Below are positions 1-7,478 of a stretch of DNA of 64,000 nt, piece after piece; position 1 is the first letter of the stretch, and every line of letters begins with the position of its first letter. The stretch is taken from contig FCNS01000004.1 of assembly GCA_900045905.1 (NCBI GenBank), positions 124,001 through 188,000 on the forward strand, in the 5' to 3' direction. The notes under the pieces were generated by a model. That model was not told where the DNA came from. It made no database searches and saw only the letters and a program-made list of their open reading frames with translations. The DNA is from Clostridiales bacterium CHKCI001 (GTDB taxonomy: Bacteria > Bacillota > Clostridia > Lachnospirales > Lachnospiraceae). A program made the position numbers and the translations under genes.

Positions 1-219
1 TATTGCAGAGGCTTAATTCCAATTTATTTTTAGCCACATTTCTAATATAGTAACACAGAGTTTGATTCTCGTCTATATTTTTTTCTAATCGAGTAGGCTG
101 ACTCCTACTCGATTACTGCGATGCAGTACAGCAAATGTCCGTTGGGGCAAACACTACGGCCGCTTGCTGGGCTTATCGCACAAAAAGAAGCGCTATAGAA
201 AGCGCTTCTTACGTAGTTT
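1..219. other. Structured intergenic region at window edge
   Basis: No credible gene is seen here. Positions 87-97 and 104-114 form an 11-bp perfect stem (AATCGAGTAGG / CCTACTCGATT), and ACTGC-gat-GCAGT at 115-127 forms a second small hairpin. The stretch 120-180 is more GC-rich than its surroundings. The first stem is not followed by a T-run on the minus strand, so it is not a typical terminator. It may be a piece of an intergenic repeat. Confidence 0.4.
185..210 (-). terminator. Intrinsic terminator of the acidic membrane protein gene
   Basis: AAGAAGCGCT (185-194) and AGCGCTTCTT (201-210) form a 10-bp perfect stem with a 6-base loop. On the minus strand it is followed by TTTTTG, and it lies 10 bp after the stop codon at 220. 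Confidence 0.8.
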
Positions 220-567
220 TTATTTTTCTTCTTTCTTTGGTTCTTCCGTCTTATCAGCTTCTGTTGCTGTTTCCGTTGCTTCTTCTGCAGTTTCTTCTTC
301 GTCTTCCTCTTCACTATCATCATCGAAGTCATCTTCATCATCAAAGAAGTCATCGTCAAAATCATCATCATCTAAATCATCTTCAAAATCTTCCAAATAA
401 TCTGGTTTTAAGAAACGATGAATTGCATATGCAATACCTACAACTGCAACTATAAGACCTATAATCGCTGCAATACATAAGATTTTGTTTCTCTTATCTT
501 CATCTTCTTTTTTACTCAGAAGTTCTGCAATTTTGTTTGCATGGATAAGTTCTTCTACTTTAGTCAT
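220..567 (-). CDS. Small acidic single-pass membrane protein
   Basis: The protein has 115 residues and no catalytic motif. An N-terminal helical part of about 28 residues rich in Lys and Glu is followed by one clear membrane segment (about residues 29-50). A long C-terminal tail is made almost only of Asp, Glu, Thr and Ala and ends in Lys and Glu. The tail suggests a low-complexity, unstructured acidic extension. A weak ribosome site (AAAGGA) lies about 12 bases before the ATG. The gene stands alone, with a terminator directly after it and pcrA downstream in the same direction. I do not recognise its function. Similar acidic-tailed membrane proteins occur in clostridia, but that gives no role. 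Confidence 0.7.
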   Translation of the reverse strand: MTKVEELIHANKIAELLSKKEDEDKRNKILCIAAIIGLIVAVVGIAYAIHRFLKPDYLEDFEDDLDDDDFDDDFFDDEDDFDDDSEEEDEEETAEEATETATEADKTEEPKKEEK

Positions 568-720
568 AATATGAGCACGTCCTTTCTTTTTACTTTCCCT
601 TTTTCAGGGTATCTATGTTTATTATACCATCTTTTCTTTTATATTACCATATATTTTTTATAAAATTTTGTCAAAAAGTCCGTATTTTTCCAATTTCATC
701 TTAATATCTAAAATTAACAC

Positions 721-2997
721 TTATCCAGTTATTTTCTTCAATTTTGCAAAACTAGCAAACATTCGCTTTACACCAACTTTTTCAAAATTAACGGTAACCT
801 CATAATCTCTCTTTCCTTCTACAATCTCGGTAACTGTTCCTACTCCAAATTTAATATGTTTGACTTGATCTCCTACTGTGTAATCCAAACAGTTGGAACG
901 TGTAACGGAAAAAGCTTTTCCTACCGTTTGGTGTTGTTCCTGATAAACAGGAGTTGTTTTAGGTAAATCAAATATTGTATCTTTATTACCTCCAAATCCA
1001 CTTCGAAAGGCTGAAAATTCAGGACGTACATTTTCTATTTTTCGAGCCATTGTGCGCTTTGGAGCATTATCTTCCTGATTCAATAAATACGACGGTATTT
1101 CTTCAACAAAACGAGAGATTCGATTGTACTGTGCATGTCCATGCATTGTACGCATTTTGGCAGAGGTCAATGTTAAATAATCCATTGCTCTGGTGATTCC
1201 TACATAACAAAGTCTTCTCTCTTCCTCTATATCATCTGGATCTCCTGAACTCATAGAAATATAACTTGGGAACAGCCCTTCCTCCATACCGCAAAGAAAT
1301 ACACGAGGAAATTCTAATCCTTTTGCTGCGTGCAATGTCATAAGTACAATACGATTGGAAGAAGAATCCAGATTGTCAATATCTGCTACCAACGCAACTT
1401 CTTCCAAAAACTGTCCAAGAGAACCTGTTTCTCTCGTTTGTTCAAAATCTACTGCCTTATTTATAAATTCATCCAAATTTTCTTTCTTCTGTTCTGCTTT
1501 TTCATCTTCTAAGTTTTCTAATTCTTCCAGATATCCTGTTGTCTCTAAAATCAATTCAATTAGCTCTGACAGTTCTACCATTTGCATCTGAATACGAAAT
1601 GCTTTAATCTGATCCACAAATGCACGAATCTTCCCCGCTGCTTTTCCAATGGATGGAACTTGATCCACGACTTCCAATGCTTGGAAAAAACTGATTCCTG
1701 TACGATCCGCAAATTCTTGTACACGATCAATACTCGTTTGACCAATTCCTCTTTTTGGAACATTAATAATACGGCGTACTGCCACATTATCTTTGGCATT
1801 ATCAATCGTTTTCAAGTAAGCAAGTATATCTTTAATCTCCTGACGCTGATAGAAGTTTATTCCCCCAATTAAACGGTATGGAACATTATAGGCAATACAT
1901 TTTTCTTCAAATACACGAGACTGCGCATTGGTACGATACAGGACTGCACAATCACTATACTGTGCCCCCTCTTCTTCCACTACTTTTTTTATTGCACGCA
2001 CAACTGCTTCTGCTTCCTCATAGCCATTGTCAAACAAACATGCCTTTACTTGTTCTCCCTGTCCTCGATCACTCCAAAGACGTTTTTCTTTTCTTCCATG
2101 ATTATGTCGAATTACTTCATTTGCAACATCTAAAATACTTGTTGTAGAACGATAGTTTTGCTCCAGTTTTACAACATAGGCTCCAGGAAATGCATCTTCA
2201 AATCCTAAGATATTTGTAATGTCAGCTCCGCGGAACTTGTAAATGGACTGGTCATCGTCCCCTACAACACAAAGATTTTTATGTTTTTTTGCAAGTAAAT
2301 GAATCAATTGAAATTGAACCGAATTCGTGTCCTGATATTCATCCACCATAATATATCGGAATCGCTCTTGATAACTTTCTAACACCTGTGGACAAGTTTG
2401 AAATAATTCCACCGTTTTCACAAGCAGATCGTCAAAATCTAACGCATTATTTTCTTTTAATTTATTTTGATACTCTTTATAAGCTTGTGCAACTTTCTTC
2501 TGTTGTAAATCCGTTCCTGCACTTTCTTCCATTTCCCGTGGAGAAATAAATTCATTTTTGGCACTTGAAATAGCAGATAATAACACTTTCTCTTTATATA
2601 TTTTAGGGTCCAAATCCATTTTTTTCATTACTTGCCGTATCACCGCTTTTTGGTCATCGGTATCATAAATGGAAAAATTGGTACCAAATCCAATTTGGTC
2701 AATATAGCGTCTTAAAATTCGTGCACAAGTCGAATGAAAGGTCGCAACCCATATACTTTCGGAACCAAATCCAATAAGTCGATCCACACGATTCCTCATT
2801 TCCTCTGCTGCTTTATTTGTAAATGTAATCGCCATAATATTCCACGGATTTACACCTTTTTCCTCTATTAGATATGCAATGCGGTGTGTCAATACCCGTG
2901 TTTTCCCTGAACCAGCTCCAGCCAATACAAGCAGCGGACCTTCGGTATGAAATACTGCTTCTTGTTGTCTGTCATTTAACGCTTCGTGATTATTCAT
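721..2997 (-). CDS. pcrA: ATP-dependent DNA helicase PcrA/UvrD
   Basis: This is a superfamily 1A 3'-5' DNA helicase used in repair, replication restart and plasmid replication in Gram-positive bacteria. The sequence shows Walker A AGAGSGKT (residues 26-33), Walker B VDEYQDT (about 220), the QNYRST and TLHAAKGLEF helicase motifs, and GITRA near residue 580. A C-terminal Tudor-like segment (GDQVKHIKFGVGTV) ends the protein and is typical of PcrA, which binds RNA polymerase there. The length of 758 residues is normal. The start at 2997 is preferred over an ATG 12 bases upstream because GGAGG lies 5 bases before it and overlaps the upstream ATG. Confidence 0.97.
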   Translation of the reverse strand: MNNHEALNDRQQEAVFHTEGPLLVLAGAGSGKTRVLTHRIAYLIEEKGVNPWNIMAITFTNKAAEEMRNRVDRLIGFGSESIWVATFHSTCARILRRYIDQIGFGTNFSIYDTDDQKAVIRQVMKKMDLDPKIYKEKVLLSAISSAKNEFISPREMEESAGTDLQQKKVAQAYKEYQNKLKENNALDFDDLLVKTVELFQTCPQVLESYQERFRYIMVDEYQDTNSVQFQLIHLLAKKHKNLCVVGDDDQSIYKFRGADITNILGFEDAFPGAYVVKLEQNYRSTTSILDVANEVIRHNHGRKEKRLWSDRGQGEQVKACLFDNGYEEAEAVVRAIKKVVEEEGAQYSDCAVLYRTNAQSRVFEEKCIAYNVPYRLIGGINFYQRQEIKDILAYLKTIDNAKDNVAVRRIINVPKRGIGQTSIDRVQEFADRTGISFFQALEVVDQVPSIGKAAGKIRAFVDQIKAFRIQMQMVELSELIELILETTGYLEELENLEDEKAEQKKENLDEFINKAVDFEQTRETGSLGQFLEEVALVADIDNLDSSSNRIVLMTLHAAKGLEFPRVFLCGMEEGLFPSYISMSSGDPDDIEEERRLCYVGITRAMDYLTLTSAKMRTMHGHAQYNRISRFVEEIPSYLLNQEDNAPKRTMARKIENVRPEFSAFRSGFGGNKDTIFDLPKTTPVYQEQHQTVGKAFSVTRSNCLDYTVGDQVKHIKFGVGTVTEIVEGKRDYEVTVNFEKVGVKRMFASFAKLKKITG

Positions 2998-3029
2998 AAT
3001 TTCCTCCATTATTTATTACACAAAAATAC

Positions 3030-3063
3030 AGTAATCCTACCAAAACCAAACAGTAGGATTACT
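3030..3063 (-). terminator. Hairpin terminator just upstream of pcrA
   Basis: AGTAATCCTAC (3030-3040) and GTAGGATTACT (3053-3063) form an 11-bp perfect stem. Read on the minus strand the stem is followed by a T-rich stretch, and it lies between the SPFH gene and the pcrA start. It would stop read-through from the pspA-SPFH genes, or act in the pcrA leader. Confidence 0.7.
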
Positions 3064-3176
3064 AGTAACAAAAAAAGCTTTCCCTCTCTTTTTCCTATTA
3101 GGATAAACAATAAGAAAGTCGATTGTATGGCTCACTCCTCAATGGTGCCTTCACAATAGTAAGCTAGGATTTTCGT

Positions 3177-3220
3177 CAAGCGGATATTTGCAATCCGCTT
3201 TGCTACTTGCTCATAACCGA
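3177..3220. repeat. 44-bp structured repeat, copy A
   Basis: AAGCGGAT / ATCCGCTT (3179-3200) forms an 8-bp hairpin, followed by a conserved tail TTGCTACTTGCT. About 34 of 44 positions match the segment 4448-4491. Both copies lie between a minus-strand stop codon and the next gene. Confidence 0.6.
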
Positions 3221-3334
3221 ATCGCCACTATGTGGCTTCTCAGAAGGGGCTTGTGCCCCTCCTGATACAAGTAAGTCCCCACCCACTGCTTATTGCTCTT
3301 CGCAATGGAAGCAGGGGACTTCCTTGATTCGGTT
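3215..3334. repeat. 120-bp multi-hairpin element with 9-bp terminal inverted repeats
   Basis: AACCGAATC (3215-3223) is matched by GATTCGGTT (3326-3334). Inside are three further hairpins: GCCAC-tat-GTGGC, AGGGGC-ttgt-GCCCCT, and a long arm bounded by AAGTCCCC and GGGGACTT with an inner ATTGC-tcttc-GCAAT. The right end overlaps the stop codon of the SPFH gene (TAA within 3333-3335). No coding sequence fits inside. The shape fits a small non-autonomous mobile element or a structured RNA. Together with copy A and the terminator it fills the 335-bp gap before pcrA. Confidence 0.55.
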
Positions 3335-4283
3335 AAATTAGTTTCTGACCACAATTACTACAGAACTTCGCTCCATTCGTTGGCGTTCCGCAGTTCGGAC
3401 AGAATTTTGGGGCAGGATTGGCTGCCGAATTTTGATTCATTGCATTTGCCATTTGGTTTGCCATCTGTTGTCCCATCATCATCCCCATTTGCATTCCTGC
3501 CATATCAGCTGCCATATTACCTCCAGCTGTATTTTGAGTCATAGAATCTGCCATCGCCATCTGTGTGTAATGATTCATATTGGCTGCCATCGATTGAGAT
3601 GCTACTTTTTCCTGCATTCTTGTCACTTGCTCTGGATAAGATACACTCTGAATAACAAATCCAGTAATTGTAATACCAATTTTCATTAGTTCCATATCCA
3701 AATCTTCTGCAATACCTTTGCCAATATCATAGGCATTTGCTTGGATATTGAACATGTCTTTTCCCTCTTTCACAATCCACTTCATTAAAAGCTGATCAGA
3801 GAGAGACATTACACGTTCTTTTACATCATCTACTACGTATTGTTTCTTAATTCCTGCAATTTTTTCGATAAAACAATCATAATCCGATACTTTAAAATTA
3901 AATGTTCCAAATGCACGAATTGGCATTCCACCTGGAAGCCCTGGCGCAGGGAGATTAATCGCATTTTTCGTTCCCCAGCGCACGGTAAATTCCTTCGTAT
4001 TAATAAATAAAACTTCTGCCCGAATTCCACTATTAAATCCAAACTTAAATCCTTTCAATGTAGAAAGAAATGGTACAATATCGGACGCAATATCAAAGCT
4101 TCCTGAATCTTTAAAAACTCCTTCCACTCTTCCATTATACATAAAGATCGCATCCTGTCCCTGACGAATAATCAAACGGCTGCCTTTCTTAATTTCATCA
4201 TTATCCCATTTCCAGAATATAACATCATCCCGACTTTCATTCCATTCAATCACGTCTGAAAACTGATTTCCAAAAAGTCCCAT
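3333..4283 (-). CDS. SPFH-domain protein with C-terminal zinc ribbon (YdjI/virion-core-like)
   Basis: The N-terminal two thirds matches the SPFH/band-7-like family often annotated as 'virion core protein': a DVIEW start, a beta-rich middle, and a helical part ending near VASQSMAANM. A Met/Ala/Asn/Gln-rich linker follows (about 215-285), then a zinc ribbon with CPNC and CSNC pairs in the last 25 residues. Family members usually sit beside PspA and are thought to organise membrane stress complexes; that role is inferred. PspA is the next upstream gene here (221 bp gap). The start is the ATG at 4283 with GGAGG 7 bases upstream; a TTG two codons earlier is not favoured. The protein has 316 residues. 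Confidence 0.85.
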   Translation of the reverse strand: MGLFGNQFSDVIEWNESRDDVIFWKWDNDEIKKGSRLIIRQGQDAIFMYNGRVEGVFKDSGSFDIASDIVPFLSTLKGFKFGFNSGIRAEVLFINTKEFTVRWGTKNAINLPAPGLPGGMPIRAFGTFNFKVSDYDCFIEKIAGIKKQYVVDDVKERVMSLSDQLLMKWIVKEGKDMFNIQANAYDIGKGIAEDLDMELMKIGITITGFVIQSVSYPEQVTRMQEKVASQSMAANMNHYTQMAMADSMTQNTAGGNMAADMAGMQMGMMMGQQMANQMANAMNQNSAANPAPKFCPNCGTPTNGAKFCSNCGQKLI

Positions 4284-4394
4284 TTTCAATCCTCCTCGTC
4301 TATTTTATAAATTCAACTCAAACTTTTCCTAAATTAATACTGTGTCAACCAAAAGAAACCTCTACTGGATGTCTTCTGCATACCATGATAACGA

Positions 4395-4438
4395 AAGAAA
4401 AGCGGCTTTTCCGTTCTCTCGGAATCGCTGCTTTTCTT
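4395..4438 (-). terminator. Terminator after pspA
   Basis: AAGAAAAGC (4395-4403) pairs with GCTTTTCTT (4430-4438), and TTCCG / CGGAA inside extends the stem. On the minus strand the stem end is T-rich. It lies 67 bp beyond the pspA stop, before the SPFH gene. Confidence 0.6.
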
Positions 4439-4447
4439 CCTAATTAT

Positions 4448-4491
4448 CAAACGGATCTTTGCAGTCCGCCTCGCTGCTTACTTGTAACTGA
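4448..4491. repeat. 44-bp structured repeat, copy B
   Basis: This is the second copy of the element at 3177-3220, with the same CGGAT-n-TTTGCA-n-TCCGC core and CTGCTTACTTGTAAC tail. It lies 13 bp after the pspA stop codon. Confidence 0.6.
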
Positions 4492-4504
4492 GCAGATAAT
4501 AGAA

Positions 4505-5260
4505 TTACTGTGTGTTCATTTTCGCTTTTAATGCTTCCAGTTCATCTTCTACACCCGAAGCGTTTTTTGAAGTTTCTGTCGTATGATTCATCTTTGCTTT
4601 TAAAGCAGCTAACTCATCATCCACATTAGAACTATTTCCATCGTCATACTTTGACATTAAATCTTCGATTGAATCTTCCTGAGCTGTTTGATTCAATTCT
4701 GCCATAGCATTTGCCTGATCCAACATCTTATTTGCTTTTTCCTCCATCCGATCAAATGCTGACATATTATTGGATACCCCCTTCAAGGAACCTCCAATTT
4801 GATTTACTCGCTCTTGAGCCCTCGCTGCTGCAACTTTGGCTTTAATCGCTGCTTTTCGCTGCGTTAGATTTTCCATATCTTTCACAATCTTATCATGCAT
4901 CTGACGCATTTTAGCGGCATTTCCCGCCGCTGAATCATATGCTTGCTGTAATGCAGTCTGCTGAGCAACAAGGTTTTGCTTTTTCTGAAGGAATAGACGT
5001 GCATCGTTATCATTTCCCGCTGCAACTGCTTTTTCTGCGTATCTTTGCAGCTTTTCTATTTCTTGATTACATTCATTCAATTCCCGTTTTGCACGTGTTT
5101 CCTCTGCCATAACCGCAGCTGTTTCCGCCTTTACCTTTCCCAGATCATCTTGTAGATTTCTCATATATTGATCAATCATCTTTTCTGGGTCTTCCGCCTT
5201 ATCCAGCACAGCATTAATATTAGCAGACATAATGTCCTTAAATCTCTGAATAACTCCCAT
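4505..5260 (-). CDS. pspA: PspA/IM30 family membrane-stress protein
   Basis: The protein has 251 residues and is almost entirely helical coiled coil, as in PspA, LiaH and Vipp1, which form rings and rods on damaged membranes. The N-terminal amphipathic start (GVIQRFKDIMSANINAVLDK) and the EDPEKMIDQYMR motif are the family signature. The C-terminal part carries two similar acidic-helical repeats (DDELAALKAKMN and EDELEALKAKMN), separated by a Thr/Ser linker. AGGAGG lies 10 bases before the ATG. The SPFH/zinc-ribbon gene follows, the usual partner. A dispersed repeat lies just upstream, in the probable promoter region. Confidence 0.93.
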   Translation of the reverse strand: MGVIQRFKDIMSANINAVLDKAEDPEKMIDQYMRNLQDDLGKVKAETAAVMAEETRAKRELNECNQEIEKLQRYAEKAVAAGNDNDARLFLQKKQNLVAQQTALQQAYDSAAGNAAKMRQMHDKIVKDMENLTQRKAAIKAKVAAARAQERVNQIGGSLKGVSNNMSAFDRMEEKANKMLDQANAMAELNQTAQEDSIEDLMSKYDDGNSSNVDDELAALKAKMNHTTETSKNASGVEDELEALKAKMNTQ

Positions 5261-5307
5261 AATTTTTTATCCTCCTAAACTTTCATGCCCGCTTTGCGGG
5301 CACCACC

Positions 5308-5472
5308 ATGATATAAAAGCCGATGTCTTCGTGCTGTGCACTCTCGACATCGCTGCCTGTACGAGCGGCAAATGCCTTACTTGCCCATACAGGTCAGATC
5401 GTCGAACGTCCATCCAGCACAGGGTATAAATACCCTGGCTGTCAGTTCATTGACGACACTTTTATAATAAAT
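5308..5472 (+). repeat. Dispersed repeat of about 165 bp, copy 1
   Basis: This copy matches the reverse complement of 62679-62851. Conserved blocks include a start ATGATATAAAAGCC, a hairpin CGATGTC-n18-GACATCG, AAATGCCTTACTTGC, CATCCAG, GGTATAAAT and TCATTGACGACA. Further hairpins are CCTGTA / TACAGG and AGGGTA-taaa-TACCCT. In this copy the inner arm is GTGC-tgt-GCAC; in copy 2 one base change gives GTGT, which still pairs as G-U in RNA. A separate GCCCGC-ttt-GCGGGC hairpin lies at 5287-5301. No coding potential is seen. Confidence 0.85.
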
Positions 5473-5764
5473 TCATTATCAGAACTCGTTCTCAAATTTT
5501 ATAAAATTACATTATAGTTACGTTTTATTATAATACATTTATACCGCTTTGTCATTAAATTTTTTTCTTTTTTAACCATTTCCTCTTGTCATATAGTTTT
5601 AAAAACTATATAATGTAACATATCGGAAAAAATCAAAGCAGACCAATGGGAAGCCTTATTTTTTCCTAATATATTAGTACAAAATCTTTTGGTGCATCTT
5701 AATACTAAAATTTTTCGGTGCATCGCACTTATGCTATGGAAAAGTACCAAATTAGGAGGATATA
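5473..5764. other. AT-rich upstream region of DUF1836 gene
   Basis: No gene is seen. TATAGTTTT-aa-AAACTATA near 5592 is a dyad. Two direct repeats, TTTTGGTGCATC and TTTTTCGGTGCATC, lie about 25 bp apart at roughly 5690-5726, ending 38 bp before the start codon at 5765. They may be a regulator site for the DUF1836 gene. Confidence 0.4.
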
Positions 5765-6346
5765 ATGACAAACGACGAACTTTTTAATATTTTTATAAAT
5801 AAACTTTCCAACATGAAATATATTCATGCAGAAGATATTCCTCACATTGATTTATATATGGATCAGCTTACTACTTTTATGGAGGATAATTTGAGTCAGA
5901 TGAAACGTTATCCTGAGGATAAAATTCTTACCAAAACAATGATTAACAATTATACGAAGAATAAATTGCTTCCTCCTCCAAATAAGAAGAAATATTCTAC
6001 TGACCATATGGTCTTACTGATCTTTATTTATTATTTTAAGAGTTTTCTTCCAATTAATGACATACAAAGGGCTTTAGAACCTTTATTAGAGCAGGCTAAT
6101 TCTAAGGATTTTGCTAAACTGGAGTCTATTTATTCCCACATCTTCTCTTTTGAAAAATCCGAGATGAGTTCTTTAAAAGAAGATTTAAAAAGAAAATTAG
6201 AGCTTTCCAAAACAGCCTTTTCAGACTATCCAGAAGAAAAACAGGCAGCGTTACAGAAATTTATGCTTATTTGTCTGCTTGGGTTTGATATTTATTTAAA
6301 GAAACAAATGATTGAGACAATATTAGATGAAAAAGAAGAGGAGTAA
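5765..6346 (+). CDS. DUF1836 family protein
   Basis: The protein has 193 residues. The central part (ILTKTMINNYTKNKLLPPPNKKKYS, about residues 56-80) is the recognisable DUF1836 core, which looks like a MerR-type helix-turn-helix with a long helical remainder. DUF1836 proteins are common in Firmicutes and are presumed DNA-binding; the target is unknown. AGGAGG lies 6 bases before the ATG. The gene is convergent with yerC, and the stop codons touch inside a perfect palindrome that serves as terminator for both. The protein ends in DEKEEE because the palindrome dictates the codons. Confidence 0.8.
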   Translation: MTNDELFNIFINKLSNMKYIHAEDIPHIDLYMDQLTTFMEDNLSQMKRYPEDKILTKTMINNYTKNKLLPPPNKKKYSTDHMVLLIFIYYFKSFLPINDIQRALEPLLEQANSKDFAKLESIYSHIFSFEKSEMSSLKEDLKRKLELSKTAFSDYPEEKQAALQKFMLICLLGFDIYLKKQMIETILDEKEEE

Positions 6347-6363
6347 TTACTCCTCTTCTTTTT
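6330..6363. terminator. Bidirectional terminator overlapping two gene ends
   Basis: Positions 6330-6363 form a perfect 34-bp palindrome centred between 6346 and 6347. The two TAA stops of the convergent genes meet at the centre. Each arm is A-rich outside and GAGGAG inside, so on either strand the stem ends in a T-run. It encodes the Lys/Glu-rich tails of both proteins. Confidence 0.85.
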
Positions 6364-6643
6364 TCATACGTTCAAATGTCATATCATATCCATCATTGCC
6401 AAAATTCAGGCTGCGATTTACACGACTGATTGTAGCGGTAGATGCCCCTGTTTTTTCTGCAATTTCCAGATACGTATTCCCCTCTCTCAGCATCATTGCA
6501 ACTTCATAACGTTGCGAGAGCGACAGTAATTCATTTACTGTACATACATCTTCAAAAAATGTATAACATTCCTCTACATTTTTTAGAGTCAATATTGCAT
6601 GAAACAGCAAGTCCACTGCTGGGGTTTTTATTTTTTTGTTCAT
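6347..6643 (-). CDS. yerC: TrpR-like protein YerC/YecD
   Basis: The protein has 98 residues and matches the YerC/YecD branch of the TrpR superfamily. LLFHAILTLKNVEECYTFFEDVCT is followed by a helix-turn-helix (LREGNTYLEIAEKTGASTATISR) and SLNFGNDGYDM. These are presumed small DNA-binding regulators in Firmicutes; the ligand is not known. GGAGG precedes the ATG. It is the last gene of the probable lepA-hemW-dam-PHP-yerC run (88 bp after PHP) and ends in the shared palindromic terminator. Confidence 0.9.
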   Translation of the reverse strand: MNKKIKTPAVDLLFHAILTLKNVEECYTFFEDVCTVNELLSLSQRYEVAMMLREGNTYLEIAEKTGASTATISRVNRSLNFGNDGYDMTFERMKKEEE

Positions 6644-6731
6644 AACGCCCTCCTTGAACTGTTTCTCTCAAACGATTGTTTTAGAGTCTTCTTTTTGCTA
6701 TTCACATTTTAGCACAGTAGAGTCCGAAAAT

Positions 6732-7469
6732 CTACTTTTTTTTCTTATATTTTCTTGTATAAGAAAAAAACTGTTCCAAAGAACCATTTAAGACAAGTTC
6801 TTCTGGAAATTGTACTTCTTTTAAAACCTGTTCTGCATACTGATGATTTCCAACTGCTGTTACAAAATGAGCATCGCTATTTACTACAATTGGCTGTTCA
6901 TATTTTTTACAATACTCTAACATGATCTTGTAGTTCTCTCTGGCATTCATTCGATATCCATTTGGCTGTAATGAACTATTGTTTACCTCTAACAACTTTC
7001 CATACTGTTTGGCAGCACGTACAATTGGTTCATAATCCATTGGATACCGTCCATCATCTGGATGTCCCAAAATATCTACATCTGGATTTTGAATTGCTGC
7101 AATTGCCGCCTGTGTATTTTCCTGCTTTGTTCCTGACTTTAAACAAGGCAGATGCATACTGGCAATCACTACATCCAGATATTCCATTCCTAATTCGTTC
7201 AAATCAACTCCGCCATTACGATCTATAATATTTAATTCTGCACCAATTAAAACTTCAATTCCAAATTTTTCCTGCAAATACTCCCGATCAATTGCACGTA
7301 AGTTTCTAAAATAGAATTCTCCACATGTACCTGGCATAGCAGGAGCATGTTCCGTAATTCCAATCAGCTCTAATCCGATATCTGCTGCCCGTTGAATCAT
7401 TTCATATAACGTATTATAGGCATGTCCACTTGCAATTGTATGCGTATGTGCATCCAATAAAAATTTCAT
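6732..7469 (-). CDS. PHP-domain phosphatase, YcdX type
   Basis: The protein has 245 residues with PHP metal ligands: DAHTHT (residues 6-11), ITEHAPAMPG (about 38-47), GAELNI, ASMH, GHPDD and NSDAH. YcdX-type enzymes bind three metals and hydrolyse phosphate esters; the physiological substrate is unknown. The start has AGGAGG directly upstream, overlapping the end of the adenine methylase gene region (9 bp gap), so the two are probably co-transcribed. It could also be named a histidinol-phosphatase-like protein, but the short YcdX spacing of motifs fits better. Confidence 0.85.
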   Translation of the reverse strand: MKFLLDAHTHTIASGHAYNTLYEMIQRAADIGLELIGITEHAPAMPGTCGEFYFRNLRAIDREYLQEKFGIEVLIGAELNIIDRNGGVDLNELGMEYLDVVIASMHLPCLKSGTKQENTQAAIAAIQNPDVDILGHPDDGRYPMDYEPIVRAAKQYGKLLEVNNSSLQPNGYRMNARENYKIMLEYCKKYEQPIVVNSDAHFVTAVGNHQYAEQVLKEVQFPEELVLNGSLEQFFSYTRKYKKKK

Positions 7470-7478
7470 TTTGACCTC

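Noticed and set aside
164-455. Ser/His-rich frames opposite the acidic membrane protein
   Set aside because: They are the complement of an Asp/Glu repeat tail; the minus-strand gene explains the sequence.
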